A stretch of 64,000 bases of DNA from Antedon mediterranea (lineage: Eukaryota > Echinodermata > Crinoidea > Comatulida > Antedonidae). The translations under genes and the position numbers were made by a program. The stretch covers positions 12,651,001 through 12,715,000 of the forward strand of contig NC_092673.1 in assembly GCF_964355755.1 (NCBI RefSeq), read 5' to 3'. Of the stretch, positions 44,500 to 55,800 are shown piece by piece (the first letter of the stretch is position 1; every line of letters starts with the position of its first letter). The notes below the pieces were generated by a model that saw only the letters and a program-made list of their open reading frames with translations, did not search any database and was not told the DNA's origin.

Positions 44500-46507
44500 T
44501 CATTCCCAATCCAGAGATTCAATTTTGTCTAGAGTCAGATCACCAGCCCCGTCTATTCCAGAGCACTTGTCGTTGCAATGGAACCAGCGGCCACACTCAC
44601 ACCCTATCCACTGGACGGTGTCGTCGTATTTTTTTTTACATGCAGAACAGATGCCCTCGTTAATTTTGGCCACCTCTTTTGTTTATTGGCTTCCTGTTCC
44701 TCTTTGCTTTTGCGTTTAGCCTCTTCATTTGCTGCCTTTTCCGCAGCCTTAGCTTCAGAATACGCAATAAATTGCTTACCAGAAAGCACCTTTGGCATTT
44801 CCCTAGACTTTATTTCGTTTGCTGATAATTGGTGTGGTTGTTTAGGGTACCTTAAATGTTCCTTAAATATATTTGAAACCAAATCAGATTGGTGGCTTTT
44901 AGATCCAGTACCCGGCATAGCTGGCTCTAGGCATTCTTCTAGAATTAGCGCCTGTCCTTGCTGCTCAGATGAAATCGACTTCAAATAGTGGGATATGGAG
45001 TCGGACTTTAGCTTCTTCCACTTTGTATACTCCACATCATCGCAATCATATGCGTTGTCATATCGCCGTTGATATAAATTTAATTTATCCGTCCCCATCA
45101 ATGATTCTACGATTGCAAGTCGTTCAGAGGTTGTAGGTGGATGAAAGATTGGATGAAGCAGTTGTTTCAGATTCCGTGGTTTCCCTGAACACTCTAGATG
45201 GTGCCACTTTGTTTTTTAGTCAATAGCTGCCAGGGAAAATGGATACAGCCCCACTTTTCGGAATCCTGCAGCGGCATTTCTTTTGGTGGCAGATTCCTTC
45301 CATGCCGTCGCAAATACCCCACAGAAAGTTTGTTTCTGCACGGCTTCCCCTGGCTTATCGAATTGAAAATTTTGGACGACTTTCCTCCAAGTTGCCTTTA
45401 GGGAACCATATACTGACAGATCTAATGGCTGTATAATATGGGAGCAATGGCTAGGGAAACAGTACAGAATGACTCTGTTATCCCTACACAATTTACAGGT
45501 TTCTCGATTTGTGTGAGCCATTAACCCGTCGACAAATAATATGAGTGGAAACTGTATATTTTGTGTTTTGAGAAATGGTAAAAAGTGATTGGCAGTCCAT
45601 TCATAGAAGATTTCAGTGTCCATCCACCCGTTGTGGTTTCTTCCAAGGAAGCTGCCTTCGGGGGCTCCTTGTAGGGGGTTATGTGAACCTCTGATCTGGG
45701 AACACCATCATGGCATTATAGCATGCTAATACAGTAATTTGAGCAGGAGACGAATTACCTAAACGGTATACGTTTTTACAGCCAAGTTCAGCAATCACTC
45801 TATCTGACTTAACAGCCAGAGGAAACCCAAATTCATCCGTATTAACGATCTTTCATGGTTTGAACTAGATTTTCTTCTTCTGCATATCGTCAAAAGTTCG
45901 TGAACCAGGCCTCTATTTTTGCGAAGTCGACGATTGCCCTTTCTTTTCCAAGGTGTTCGGGGCGTCTTGTCAAATTTGCATGCCGTTTAAAAAATAAATT
46001 AAGCCATTTCCTTCCCGGTCAGTTGTCTGTGAAAGGATTAGGACGTCCGTCCTTATCTCGAATCCTTTTCACCGTATCCCGGAGTTGCCAATGTGCGAGT
46101 GGGTATCCGATCCTCAACATTTCCAGCACCTAATTCACAATTTTCTAAAACAGAGTATAGTACAAAAAGTCGACTAAGAATGTGTTTGGTTCGGTTTTTT
46201 GTTTGTTTTATTATATTACCCATGTACCGTAAGTAGGCCGATGTACTAACAACAATAATATTAATTTGACCTCACCTCTTCTTCTGTTGTTAAAACAGTA
46301 CTTGGACCTGGCTTGCATATTATTGGGGTTCTTCTGTGATGTTTATCCCACAGGGTTGAACGTGGGATGCCATACAAGGACGATATGCCTTATTTTCGGA
46401 AATTTCCCCTTTCTCTATTCGTTCTCATAGCACGTTCCAGTCGGGTCTGTATACCTTGTATAAGGACGACTTTTTTTGGTTGTAACTTTCCTTGCCATAG
46501 GTGCCAT
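44500..46507 (-). pseudogene. Pogo/Tigger-type transposase gene with C-terminal PHD-like finger
   Basis: Start ATG at 46507 (MAPMARKVTTKKSRPY). A Psq-type HTH reads SLYGIPRSTLWDKHHRR. A 146-bp GT-AG intron (46130-46275) follows, then a CENP-B-type DNA-binding region (DGRPNPFTDN, stop, WLNLFFKRHANLTRRPEHL). The DDE core includes VLACYNAMMVFPD and FPLILFVDGLMAHTN…CFPSHCSHIIQPLDLS (45216-45623). After a variable region (44604-45101) and a shift, the C-terminus is a Cys/His finger: CSACKKKYDD, WIGCECGRWFHCNDKC, stop at 44500. At least one stop and several frameshifts. The architecture is complete, so this is an old but whole copy. Confidence 0.85.
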
Positions 46508-46755
46508 ATCTAAGACTACAGCAAAAAAAAAAAATTAAGCTATTGATTGTTTAATAATTGTTTATTTCCCATGTACTGTAAGCCTACAGTACTACTTAGT
46601 GGTTTCCCTTCTAATCATGGATGGCATTGGGGTCCAAAATATAGTGCCTATCCAAACTGTAAGTGGCCTATATAAATTTAATTACAATAATTGTATTATG
46701 ACATGTAGCCTTATTGGCCTTTCCATCCTAATATTGAGAAATCAGATAAGTGGTC
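46508..46755. other. Short spacer
   Basis: Nothing recognised apart from a poly-A run near 46525. Confidence 0.4.
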
Positions 46756-48120
46756 TTTATTGGTTATCCGCAACGAAGTTGCAGGATAACCTCTTGTGAT
46801 TGTACGTAATCATCATCATCATCTTTTTTTTCACTCTTCTTTCTTTCTGTATGATTTTTGTGTAACGCTTTTCTCTAAAACTTGCAAACATAACATTTTG
46901 TTAACTATCTTACAGTAACATATTGACATTTACGTAACGTCGTCAAGCGAAGCTTTTCATGACGTTTACAATTGCGCAACGTGACTTACGCGCGATTTAA
47001 CGATTTTCTCGTATTTAACATGGTCGAAAACCAAATAACATTTCGAATTGAAACTTTGCAAAAGTTTAATTTATATCATGCGCTAACTTTCTGTAGAAAA
47101 AAAATTGCGTGTTTTACACAAAGTTACGCGTGCACGCGCATTTAATATTTCAAAATGCGCAAAATTAATTTCTAATCAACTTTCTACGCGTTTCATGTCG
47201 TTTTAAGCATGTAAAAAATTCCACGCGTGCGCAAATTTTTATGTGTGCGGTGCGCACGTAGCATTAAAAACAAATTTTTTTCGCGTGATTTATGTTTTTC
47301 CAGCCTTTTCAAGTAATGTTACCAACTTTTAAACAATTTCGACTTAAAGTAACGTCATACGAGCACGTCGAATTGGCCAATTTGCGCGTGTTTTTGATGA
47401 AAAAGTTAAAAAAATCGTCAAAATTATGCCTTTTTTTAAACAGTCGTAATTTCTAAACTGCACGGTCAACTTTTTGTGGATGACATTTTCTGGAAGTTGA
47501 TGAGTTGTAGATATCGGATCATGTATTAATATGGCTAACCGGACATTGTGGCGTCATCGTGTGGCCACGCGAATATAAAATTTAGGATTTTTGTATCTTT
47601 CGTCATAGCTCATCACATTTAATAGAGCGCATCTCCACTTATTCGTTTTCCATTTTCACCCCGATTTTTATATTGTCTAGTTCAATCAACTATCTTTCGC
47701 ATGAGTGAAAAATATTTTAATTTTTATGACGTCATCATGCCTAAAAATTTAAATTACGTGTGGCATTAATTTCATCTTTACAGTAAATTTTAATCTGTTA
47801 TAGCTCGTAAGAATAAAATTTGATAATCACGATTAAAACGTTTTATGGAAGCTATTGGATTGTAGATACGAAATCATGTGAACATTTTGCCAATCGGATG
47901 TTGTGACGTCATCATATGGCCAGTTAAATGAAAAAAGTCGTATTTTCATCTTTTGCGTCATAATTCATTACATTTAAAAGAGCGCGCATCAATATTTCAC
48001 CTATTCAAATTTCTTCTAGATGTTAATATGTTGTTGCTGAGATAATTTCCTTCCGAAATTGCTACCTTCGCGTTTCATTTTAAAACGCGAAGGTAACAAC
48101 ATATCATACATATTCTTCAG
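46756..48120. repeat. Dispersed repeat with terminal hairpin
   Basis: Begins with a hairpin (gttatccgcaacgaagttgc…ggataac) followed by catcatcat and contains internal subrepeats (ttgtg.cgtcatc.t.tggcca at 47550 and 47900). Similar subrepeats recur at 60.0-60.98 kb. A 13-bp hairpin (taccttcgcgttt / aaacgcgaaggta, 48062-48094) lies near its end. No coding. Confidence 0.6.
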
Positions 48121-48359
48121 TTCAGGTCATAATGCCAACGTGAACACTTCCTTTTGTCCTCAACCTATCCCTTAATGTTAAAAGGTACGTTGTTAAACGT
48201 CCATGTTTCACCACTTGCGCGGCGGATAACCAAACTCGTCAAAGTGACGAGTTACATGTCTAGTTTAGAGGTTGTTTTAATGATATGGTTATTTTATTTA
48301 TTTGATTGGTGGCCGCTGAGAGCTGATACCAATATATAGGTCTAGTTCATGTAGTACAG

Positions 48360-49440
48360 AATCCAATTCCTTTTATTACAGTAACCATGGAGGTATAATC
48401 CAACCAATCACGATCATCATTGGCACATCATTATTATAAAAATAAACTCACCAATAGCAGCAGTGGATGGTTGATAGTGAAATGAATATTTATAGATTTG
48501 ATTCGGCTGTAGAACACAATTGAACGGCGGATGACCCAACAGCGAAGTCACTGATGATAGCAGGTCCAGTTGTGAAATAAATGAGTCAAAACAACAATAG
48601 TAACTTTATTTTAACAGCACATATTGTTAGAAATAATAAAAATATATAAATATTACAAACAAATTTGATTTTAGTTGCTGTTGCTGTTAATGCTACCTGC
48701 CGAAGATTGGGACATATCATTATTAAACCCAAACATCGGCAACCCCCCCATAAACCGTATATTTTCATATGAGTTTGAAAATGGAATGTTCTGACTTGTC
48801 TAGACAAATATTAAACGTGTCTGTTGAGCTAAATCCGCGCCTGTACTACAGTATATATAATATAATGTGAAATATTATTAATTGGCGAGTCTATTATTAT
48901 AGTCTCTCTACAGGCTAGTTAGTACATTTGCCGGCTACACAATACAATTTAATCTTGAATGAAAGGTTAGGCCTACACTAATTAATTAGGGCCTAGCTAC
49001 GCCACGGGCTGTATTATATGCAGTACAGTACTACTAATAATACTACTAGCTAGGCCTAGATAGAGAGGAGCCTAGGCCTAGAGTAAAGTAGTAGCAATAA
49101 ACAATATAAAACCTTACTAATTAGGCCTATATGTAATTAATATTCAGCCGTCAGTGGTATAAAAATGTGTTTCGATTTTGTTCTAATATTTCGTTTACAA
49201 TTACACACACCTTAAAATACACACGTGCAATGTACACAGTTGCGGGGTCTCATAAATATTCATAAATCATCCCTTTTTTGTAGTAAATGGCGTGTTGTTA
49301 TTGGTTGTTAGAAAAGTCATTTAATGATTGATAGCACTTTTTACGCGCGAGTTTTACCCATGTGTTATTTGTCTATAGCTTGAGGGCGTTTATCTATTTA
49401 CGATAGCTTTTATTATTTTTGTAAACACAAATAATGCCCT
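48360..49440. other. Mostly non-coding
   Basis: Contains TAGGCCTA clusters at 48967-49080. One possible exon is listed separately. Confidence 0.45.
48671..48799 (-). CDS. Possible terminal exon, Asn/Ser/Gly-rich
   Basis: After an acceptor (tttgtctag) 43 codons read TSQNIPFSNSYENIRF, MGGLPMFGFNND and MSQSSAGSINSNSN to a stop. The composition is protein-like and free of repeats. No upstream exon was found. The overlapping frame reads VALTATATK, which resembles a RecQ helicase motif but lacks any neighbouring helicase motif. Confidence 0.3.
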   Translation of the reverse strand, partial: TSQNIPFSNSYENIRFMGGLPMFGFNNDMSQSSAGSINSNSN

Positions 49441-49592
49441 CAACGGTGGTAACTAAGGTTTTCTATTGGGCTTAGCTTAGACCGCGATATTGCAATCGAC
49501 TTTGCTGAGAGGCTTAACTAAGACTTTTGCGAGGGGCTTAGGCTTGGCTTAGGCTTAGATCTAAGCCTAAGACGAAGTCTTTATATTGCAAT
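49440..49592. repeat. Foldback element with TAAGCC words
   Basis: cttaggcttagatctaagcctaag (49550-49573) is a perfect palindrome in two 10-bp arms around gatc, and gatattgcaatc (about 49486) is mirrored by attgcaatccc (about 49582). Looks like a MITE next to the hAT fragment. Confidence 0.5.
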
Positions 49593-49599
49593 CCCCTGA

Positions 49600-50240
49600 C
49601 TCTTCAACAATACATCCATCTGCAGATATCTGCATTAGATTGTTTAATGTGTCCGGTAATAGGGAGGTTCTGTGGCATGTTTTTACCCGATTCATAGTGG
49701 AGAACCCCTTTCGCAAGCATCTGTGGATGGACTTAGAGTGAGAAGGGCCTGCATCACAACAAGAGCTTTACTCAGATGAGGTGGATTCTCTCTTAGCAGA
49801 TCCCCATATAAATCAAGAAATCGTCCAACTCCTCTGTGGGCTGACATCCACATTTTTAAATCTGACCATTTATCAGGGATTGCTTTAAATTCATCATCTG
49901 TCAACACTGATTCAAAATGCTTTACAAGCAGTTCAATGTCTCTGTCACCATAGGTTGACATAGCCTGCCTATCATGGGGCAATTTCGAAATGTTAAATAT
50001 TTTGAAACAAGACAATGGTTCTTCGTTGAAGTTTGTAAATCTCACATCAAGGTACTTAACAGTATCATCCAAGATCTTACTGAAATCACTGCTGTCTGGG
50101 ATAGCTTCGGGGATCAAACGAGCAAGCAATTCTGCGAGCCCTGCACTCTGATTGAAAACTTTTGCCAAAAGTGAACACATTTTTTGACCACTGGTCAAGA
50201 AATTGGCCATATGAATATCTCTGCAACCACTGGTCAAAAA
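49600..50240 (-). pseudogene. hAT transposase C-terminus (ZNF862-like)
   Basis: Reads VKYLDVRFTNFNEEPLSCFK, STYGDRDIELLVKHFESVLT, WSDLKMWM and LTLSPSTDACERG, then after a one-base shift NRVKTCHRTSLLPDTLNNLM: the hAT C-terminal dimerisation domain as in ZNF862-like proteins. The N-terminal part is missing; the coding start is overrun by a ~300-bp repeat. Related to the piece at 13.8-14.07 kb, though not overlapping with it. Confidence 0.75.
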
Positions 50241-50800
50241 GTGATAATTCCGGTCTCAAATTACTCACATAGCATATGGTTACAATTGTTCTAATGTAAT
50301 AAAAATTATAAAACTGTCAATAAACCCCTAATTTTGACCTTTGACATATAACTGGCACAAACATTTTTGGCTTAGAGCACAATTTTCATATCTCAGAAAT
50401 TGATGGGTGGATATGGTCGTAGTTGGTGTCAAAATACTCTATTTCTATTCACTCTCAACATTTGCTAAAAATGACTGTTGTTTAATTTTGACCATTGGTC
50501 AAGAAAAGTATTATTCTCAGCAACCAGTAATAATTTTAGTCTCAAATTACTAACAAAATATATAGTTATATCTGCTCTAACAATACATAACAGAAATACA
50601 CAAAATGTTAAAAAACACTTTATTTTGATATTTAACCTATAGCTCGTACAAACATTTTTGTGTGGAGCACACTTACATTTTTAATAACTAGCGGATATTG
50701 TCTTGCTTAGTATCAAAATATTTATATCACACTCTAATGAACAAGTTCTAAAAGTTGAGACTCCGTATGACCACTGTTCAAGAAAATGGCCATACAAATA
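50185..50800. repeat. ~300-bp direct repeat, two copies and a third start
   Basis: gaccactggtcaagaaa-type starts at about 50189, 50497 and 50770; shared blocks include gtctcaaattact.acatag and 'acaaacatttttg'. Spacing about 308 and 273 bp. Confidence 0.7.
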
Positions 50801-51194
50801 TTTTGCGAATTAACAAAAGAAAACATTTAGCCAATGTATAATTTTGCACACTAAGAATGAAAGAAAACAATTAACGTAGAGCCTACACTTCAAATGTTAT
50901 AAAGATATAACAATATAGTTATAGCCTACATAAATCATCCTATAAATGTTTATTCTTACAAATGGAAGTGAACCGAAGTATTCCACGTCCACATGGCTTT
51001 TCTTTTACTTAAAAATTGTGCCTACCCTATCGAATCACCTCTGATTGATGCCATATTTTGTCTCGGTTTCTGCTTTTATAGTCTTAATGGTTAAATTTAA
51101 CTGTTTTTTTTTTCATTTTATAAGTGAAAATTGAAGAAGGGTAACTTGATTGAAACTTGAAAATGATTTTAATTATCTTCATTTTTCATGTTTT
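50800..51194. other. Non-coding stretch
   Basis: Left flank of the insertion at 51195; related in part to 44.2-44.45 kb. Confidence 0.5.
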
Positions 51195-52634
51195 CAGAGG
51201 TCCCAAGTCTACCGCTACTCGCGGTAGTCTACCGCTTTTAGTACCCATCTACCGCGCTACCGCTATCTCGACGTTTTCTACCGCATTTTGATTTTTTTAC
51301 CGCATTTTCAAATTTCCCCATATTTTTGGCCAAATTGATTTACGGTTACACCCAGGCTCAGCCCAGGTCAACAATAGTCACCAGACAAAAGTGAGGCAGG
51401 ATGTTGAAACAATGTCTATTCATGCAGTCTCCGTGGTCTATTATTGTATTTTTATTTGTATGCACTGCCTTTGTTAAACCGTAACAATATAAACCTGCAC
51501 GGTACTACACGCCGGACGTAGAAAAAAAAGAAGCGTGCAACCAACCGTGAATCAATCACGTGGTAACCGGAATACGCGATTATCAATTTTGGGAGGATCC
51601 AAGTTTTAACTAAATAAACGCTTTGATTACACAGTGGTTGAGACACGTTTTTAATAGTTATTACATTTTTAAACACCCTCATAATTAATGAACTCTACCA
51701 ATGTTGATCCGCTGCAAAGAACAACAGATCGCACATCGCACGAGGTTGTTGAGGCGGTGTTTTATTTGGTTTTACTGTACGATCCGATAATACGAACATG
51801 TTAAATGATTTAAAAGGCATGGATTCGCCAAGCAAGTAGGCCTACGTTTAATAAAAATTTACCTAAGATTTTCGTAAGCTCTTTTGTTCAAACTAGTTAT
51901 TTATATAGCAATAATCCACCCGTTCCGGCATGCACGCTAGGCCTCTAGCCTACCTAGCTAGGCCTACTCCTCGATCGGTCAATGTCGCTGGTGGGGAATT
52001 TCCCAGCGATAAGAAATCGGCGAAATAGCTCATAAAAGGCCTACATTTTAATGTTATATCTTTAATGCCAGTGTAATTACGTATGGATAAAACAATATAA
52101 AACTCAATGTTTTTCATCTGAAATAATATGTTAACTCGCGTAATGTAGCATAAGACGGATTCGGAATAGTTATTTCGATTGTTTTGGGGTTTTAAAATGG
52201 TAGCTAGCTAGGGCCTAGAAGTAGAAGCCCTAGGCTAGGCCTAGGCCTGTGCCTAAAAAAAATGAGTAAATTCTATTGGGCAATACTATCATGTGTTTAT
52301 TGTACATTATGTAATTAAGTTAAATTATTTTATATACTGAATTTTAGTTAAAATACAGTATATATTTTTTACATTTTTTGTACTGAGGATGTGTCCATAA
52401 AAAAAATATTAGAATGTAAAAATACTGATGTATAAACCTATGTAAAAATTAAGCCAACTTATGTGTAAATATTGTATATACTGTATATGTAACATATTTA
52501 GTTAATTAAGAGACGTAAACGACACGCGTGTTGATTTTCGATTCCCCGCGCGTTGACTTTCGACGCCCCGATGAATTGAATGTGGTTCACGACAAAATCT
52601 CCTGCGAATGGACTTTCCCAAGTTGGGACCTCTG
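51195..52634. mobile_element. 1.44-kb TIR element, hAT-like ends
   Basis: Starts cagaggtcccaagt and ends acttgggacctctg-like (complement cagaggtcccaac). The word tgttttt-type (tgttttt/tgtttt) flanks both ends. The related sequence at 44.40-44.46 kb runs through without it. CAGAGGT termini suit hAT elements, though the duplicated target seen is 6 rather than 8 bp. No transposase inside; AT-rich with a short gttgattttcgattcc-type duplication near 52.54 kb. Confidence 0.75.
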
Positions 52635-52842
52635 TGTTTTTGGGGAACAATACATCTTTAAAGGGATTGTCACTTGGAACAATTAGTAAGAAACAATATC
52701 ATCATGTACTGTAGGTATTTATCTCCTTTTGGAAAACGGTAAATGTCTATGTCTTATAATGCCTTAACATTTATTTTGAAACATGACATGTAAAGTGTCA
52801 TACAATTAAAACTAATAGGGTTTTCTGTTTTTGTTTTTTCAG

Positions 52843-52894
52843 TCTTTAGTAGCTGTGTATTTTATAGTAATATTGCTGGATATCATTAGTCCAG
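52843..52894 (+). CDS. Ig receptor: leader exon
   Basis: Acceptor ttttttcag, donor GTGAGC. Encodes SLVAVYFIVILLDIISP, the hydrophobic core and cleavage region of a signal peptide. Ends in phase 1, the usual place for the leader-Ig intron. The start codon must be in an upstream exon. Confidence 0.7.
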
Positions 52895-55800
52895 GTGAGC
52901 TGTTTTTCATGTAACTTATTATATTTTATATATTCTAACAAATTATTGGAATTTTTTATCTTGTTTTCTATCAATAAAATTTCATTTCAATTGTTATATT
53001 TGGTGTTGTTTTTCTTTTTTCAAAGCGCATTGTCAGTTGGTGACAATATCTGACCAGACAGCTAAGGAAGGTGATGTCGAAGTGGTGATGACTTGTGATT
53101 TTTTAAAAGTTACTTCTGCACCTGGTGAAATACAATGGGATGAAGTATATGCAAATGGAAATACCATTAACCTTGTAAATGATAAGAAGTTAGAAAATGG
53201 TCGTTTTACATTAAACATATCACCAGTGAAAGCTGACTTGGTGATCTCACAGCCAATGAGATCTGATTCTCAACGAAGATTTCAGTGTGAGATACGAACA
53301 CCAGATGGAGATATTATAAGCTCAAATCCATCTATTCTAACTGTATATAGTAAGTATAATATCATAATTTAATAGACTAAATATCAATCGAAATTGTCTA
53401 CTTTATTTAATTAATTTTTAAAATACAAACTAGAAAGGCATCATTTTGAGTCATAAATAAATCATTCTATAATCACTATATATAAGTTATGCTGAAATAG
53501 GTGAGCACAATGGAAAAACTTTTGTAATGATCTTCACCTTACAGTATCTAAATCATACTGTGATTATAGAAACAGTGCTGATATGGTATATATCTCAGAT
53601 GTACCGCGAAACATAGATTGAGTAACATTAGTGTTTGATATTATGATAGTGTTCCATTTCTCTTTATAGGAAGATATTATAGAGGGTTTTAAAACAAAAT
53701 TTCTGATTTCTTCGGTAGATTTTTAACCGTATGCGGTAGAAATAATTTCGTAAATAATAATGTCAGTGAGTCATCACTTTGCAACTTCCTGGTTTCAACT
53801 AAGTATTTGGCCGTTGGTGAAAATATTTATTTAGTTAGTAAAGTTAGTTAAGATTAAATTAAATATCTATATAAATATAATATATTATGCTTAATTCTGA
53901 AATAGGTATACACAGTATAAAACACATGTCACCAACTCTGTGTCGGTTTCTCACCCTAGCTCTTTTGTGTGTACCTACAACTTTTTAGAGGCATTTACGA
54001 TATTGTTCCATATTTCTGTCTTAGGAAGATATTATCAAAGGTTTTAAAATAAAATTGTTAGATTTTTAAACTTTGGCCGTAAAGTTAGGCTCTGGTCCAC
54101 TTTGCGATCTCCCTGTATTTTGTTTTTTTGTAGATGTGGGGACTCCGCATGAAACGTCAAACACATGCATAATTCAGTAGTCATATGCGTAGGTCTTGCC
54201 CGGGTCTCTGGTTCCAGGGGCGTGGTCATGTTTTCGAGAACCATTCACATACACTCACTAGAGGGTGAGCGAGCTTTGTTAATACCTATTTGCTACTTTT
54301 GTATTGTGGTTAGAGTATAGTTTTGATTTGTTACTTTAAGCGATGATATTTATTATTTACACATTTCACGGATTCGAAGTTGACTGTACTGAGCATTGAT
54401 AGCAATGGCCACAGCGTTTTACTCACTGAGCTAACTGTGATTCACGAAATTCATTATGTTCGAGTAATAATTACAGTAATTAAAATTCCAACGATGCGAT
54501 CAGTCTTTGTTTGAATTCTGCGACCCGGTATGGTGTTTGTATACGGTACACAACAAAGGAGGCATGCTTAGTTGATATGTGACGTACGAAACAACCCGCG
54601 AAACATGGCCAATTAGAAGTAAAATTACTGTTATTTTTTGCCATTTTTTTAGTGTTTATCATTAAAATTGAAGAAAGTCAGCCAATATGATAATGGAAAT
54701 GTAAATCATATTTTTATTTAGGTATTTCAGACGGTTTAGGATCATTCCTCATCACCCTGATTATTTTGATTTTTGTTGCTTTGATGCTATGGTTACTGCT
54801 TCTTGTTTGTAAGTAAAAATTTATAATTATTAATCTATATTAATTTAATATATTTTTCATTTTTAAAGACACTAGACCTATGATTTTTTTTTACCTAATT
54901 TAAGGACACATACTAAATTTTATGTAAAAATGTATACTATAATAATACTGTACATAATAATTTAAGCTATAAATCCCAACATGCATCCCGCACAGATTTA
55001 TATTTTCATATTGTGATGTGATACACCCACTTCAATCGATCGTGTGAAATAGTAAACATATATAATAGAACCGTAACTGTTCAGGGAAAATACCAGGTCT
55101 TCCCCAATTTGTATTAACAGATTCTGGAAAAAAAAAGAAAGACAATTAATTCAGCAATGAGACAACGTAAGGCTAGGCATATAGCTACCGTACCGTTACC
55201 TCTCTTAAGCGTGGTTCCCACTAGCGACGCAACGCAAGGACGTAACGAAACGCAAGTGAATTGACCAATCACAAGCGATGGCTTATTCGCTTGTGATTGC
55301 TAACTGTTTATAACTTCGCTTGTCATTGGTTAAAATGCTTGCGTTGCGTTTACGTCCTTGCGTTACGTTCTAGTGGAAACCAAGCATAACCCAGCTATGC
55401 CTGCAATACTAAGCCTAGCTAGGCTAGGCCTAAAACCGCCTACGAGAGGACATTCGACACAAGCGCTACCTAGGTAGTGCATTGTTTCTCTCCTTTAATC
55501 ATAATTAACCATAAAACATACATTTAAGACAAGGAACTACCTGGTTTAATGTTTTTTTAAAGTAATATTAGTATGCATTATTTTTACAAAACTTCAACAA
55601 TTGTAGGTCTTTAAAGTATAAAGTTTAAATTTTAATATATTTTATTTGTCCTTTTTATAATGTTGATCCTGTAAGTGTAAGGATTGTTATACACATTTTT
55701 TTTTATAGATTTTATGTATTACAAGAAAATTGAGTTGAGCAATAAAGATATTAATAGAGTTGAAAGTGATGAACCATTTATGATGAGTTGGACATACCGT

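Noticed and set aside
48671-48720. VALTATATK string resembling a RecQ helicase motif
   Set aside because: No other helicase motif is nearby, and the string comes from an aacagcaac repeat that reads as a Ser/Asn-rich C-terminus in a better-supported frame.
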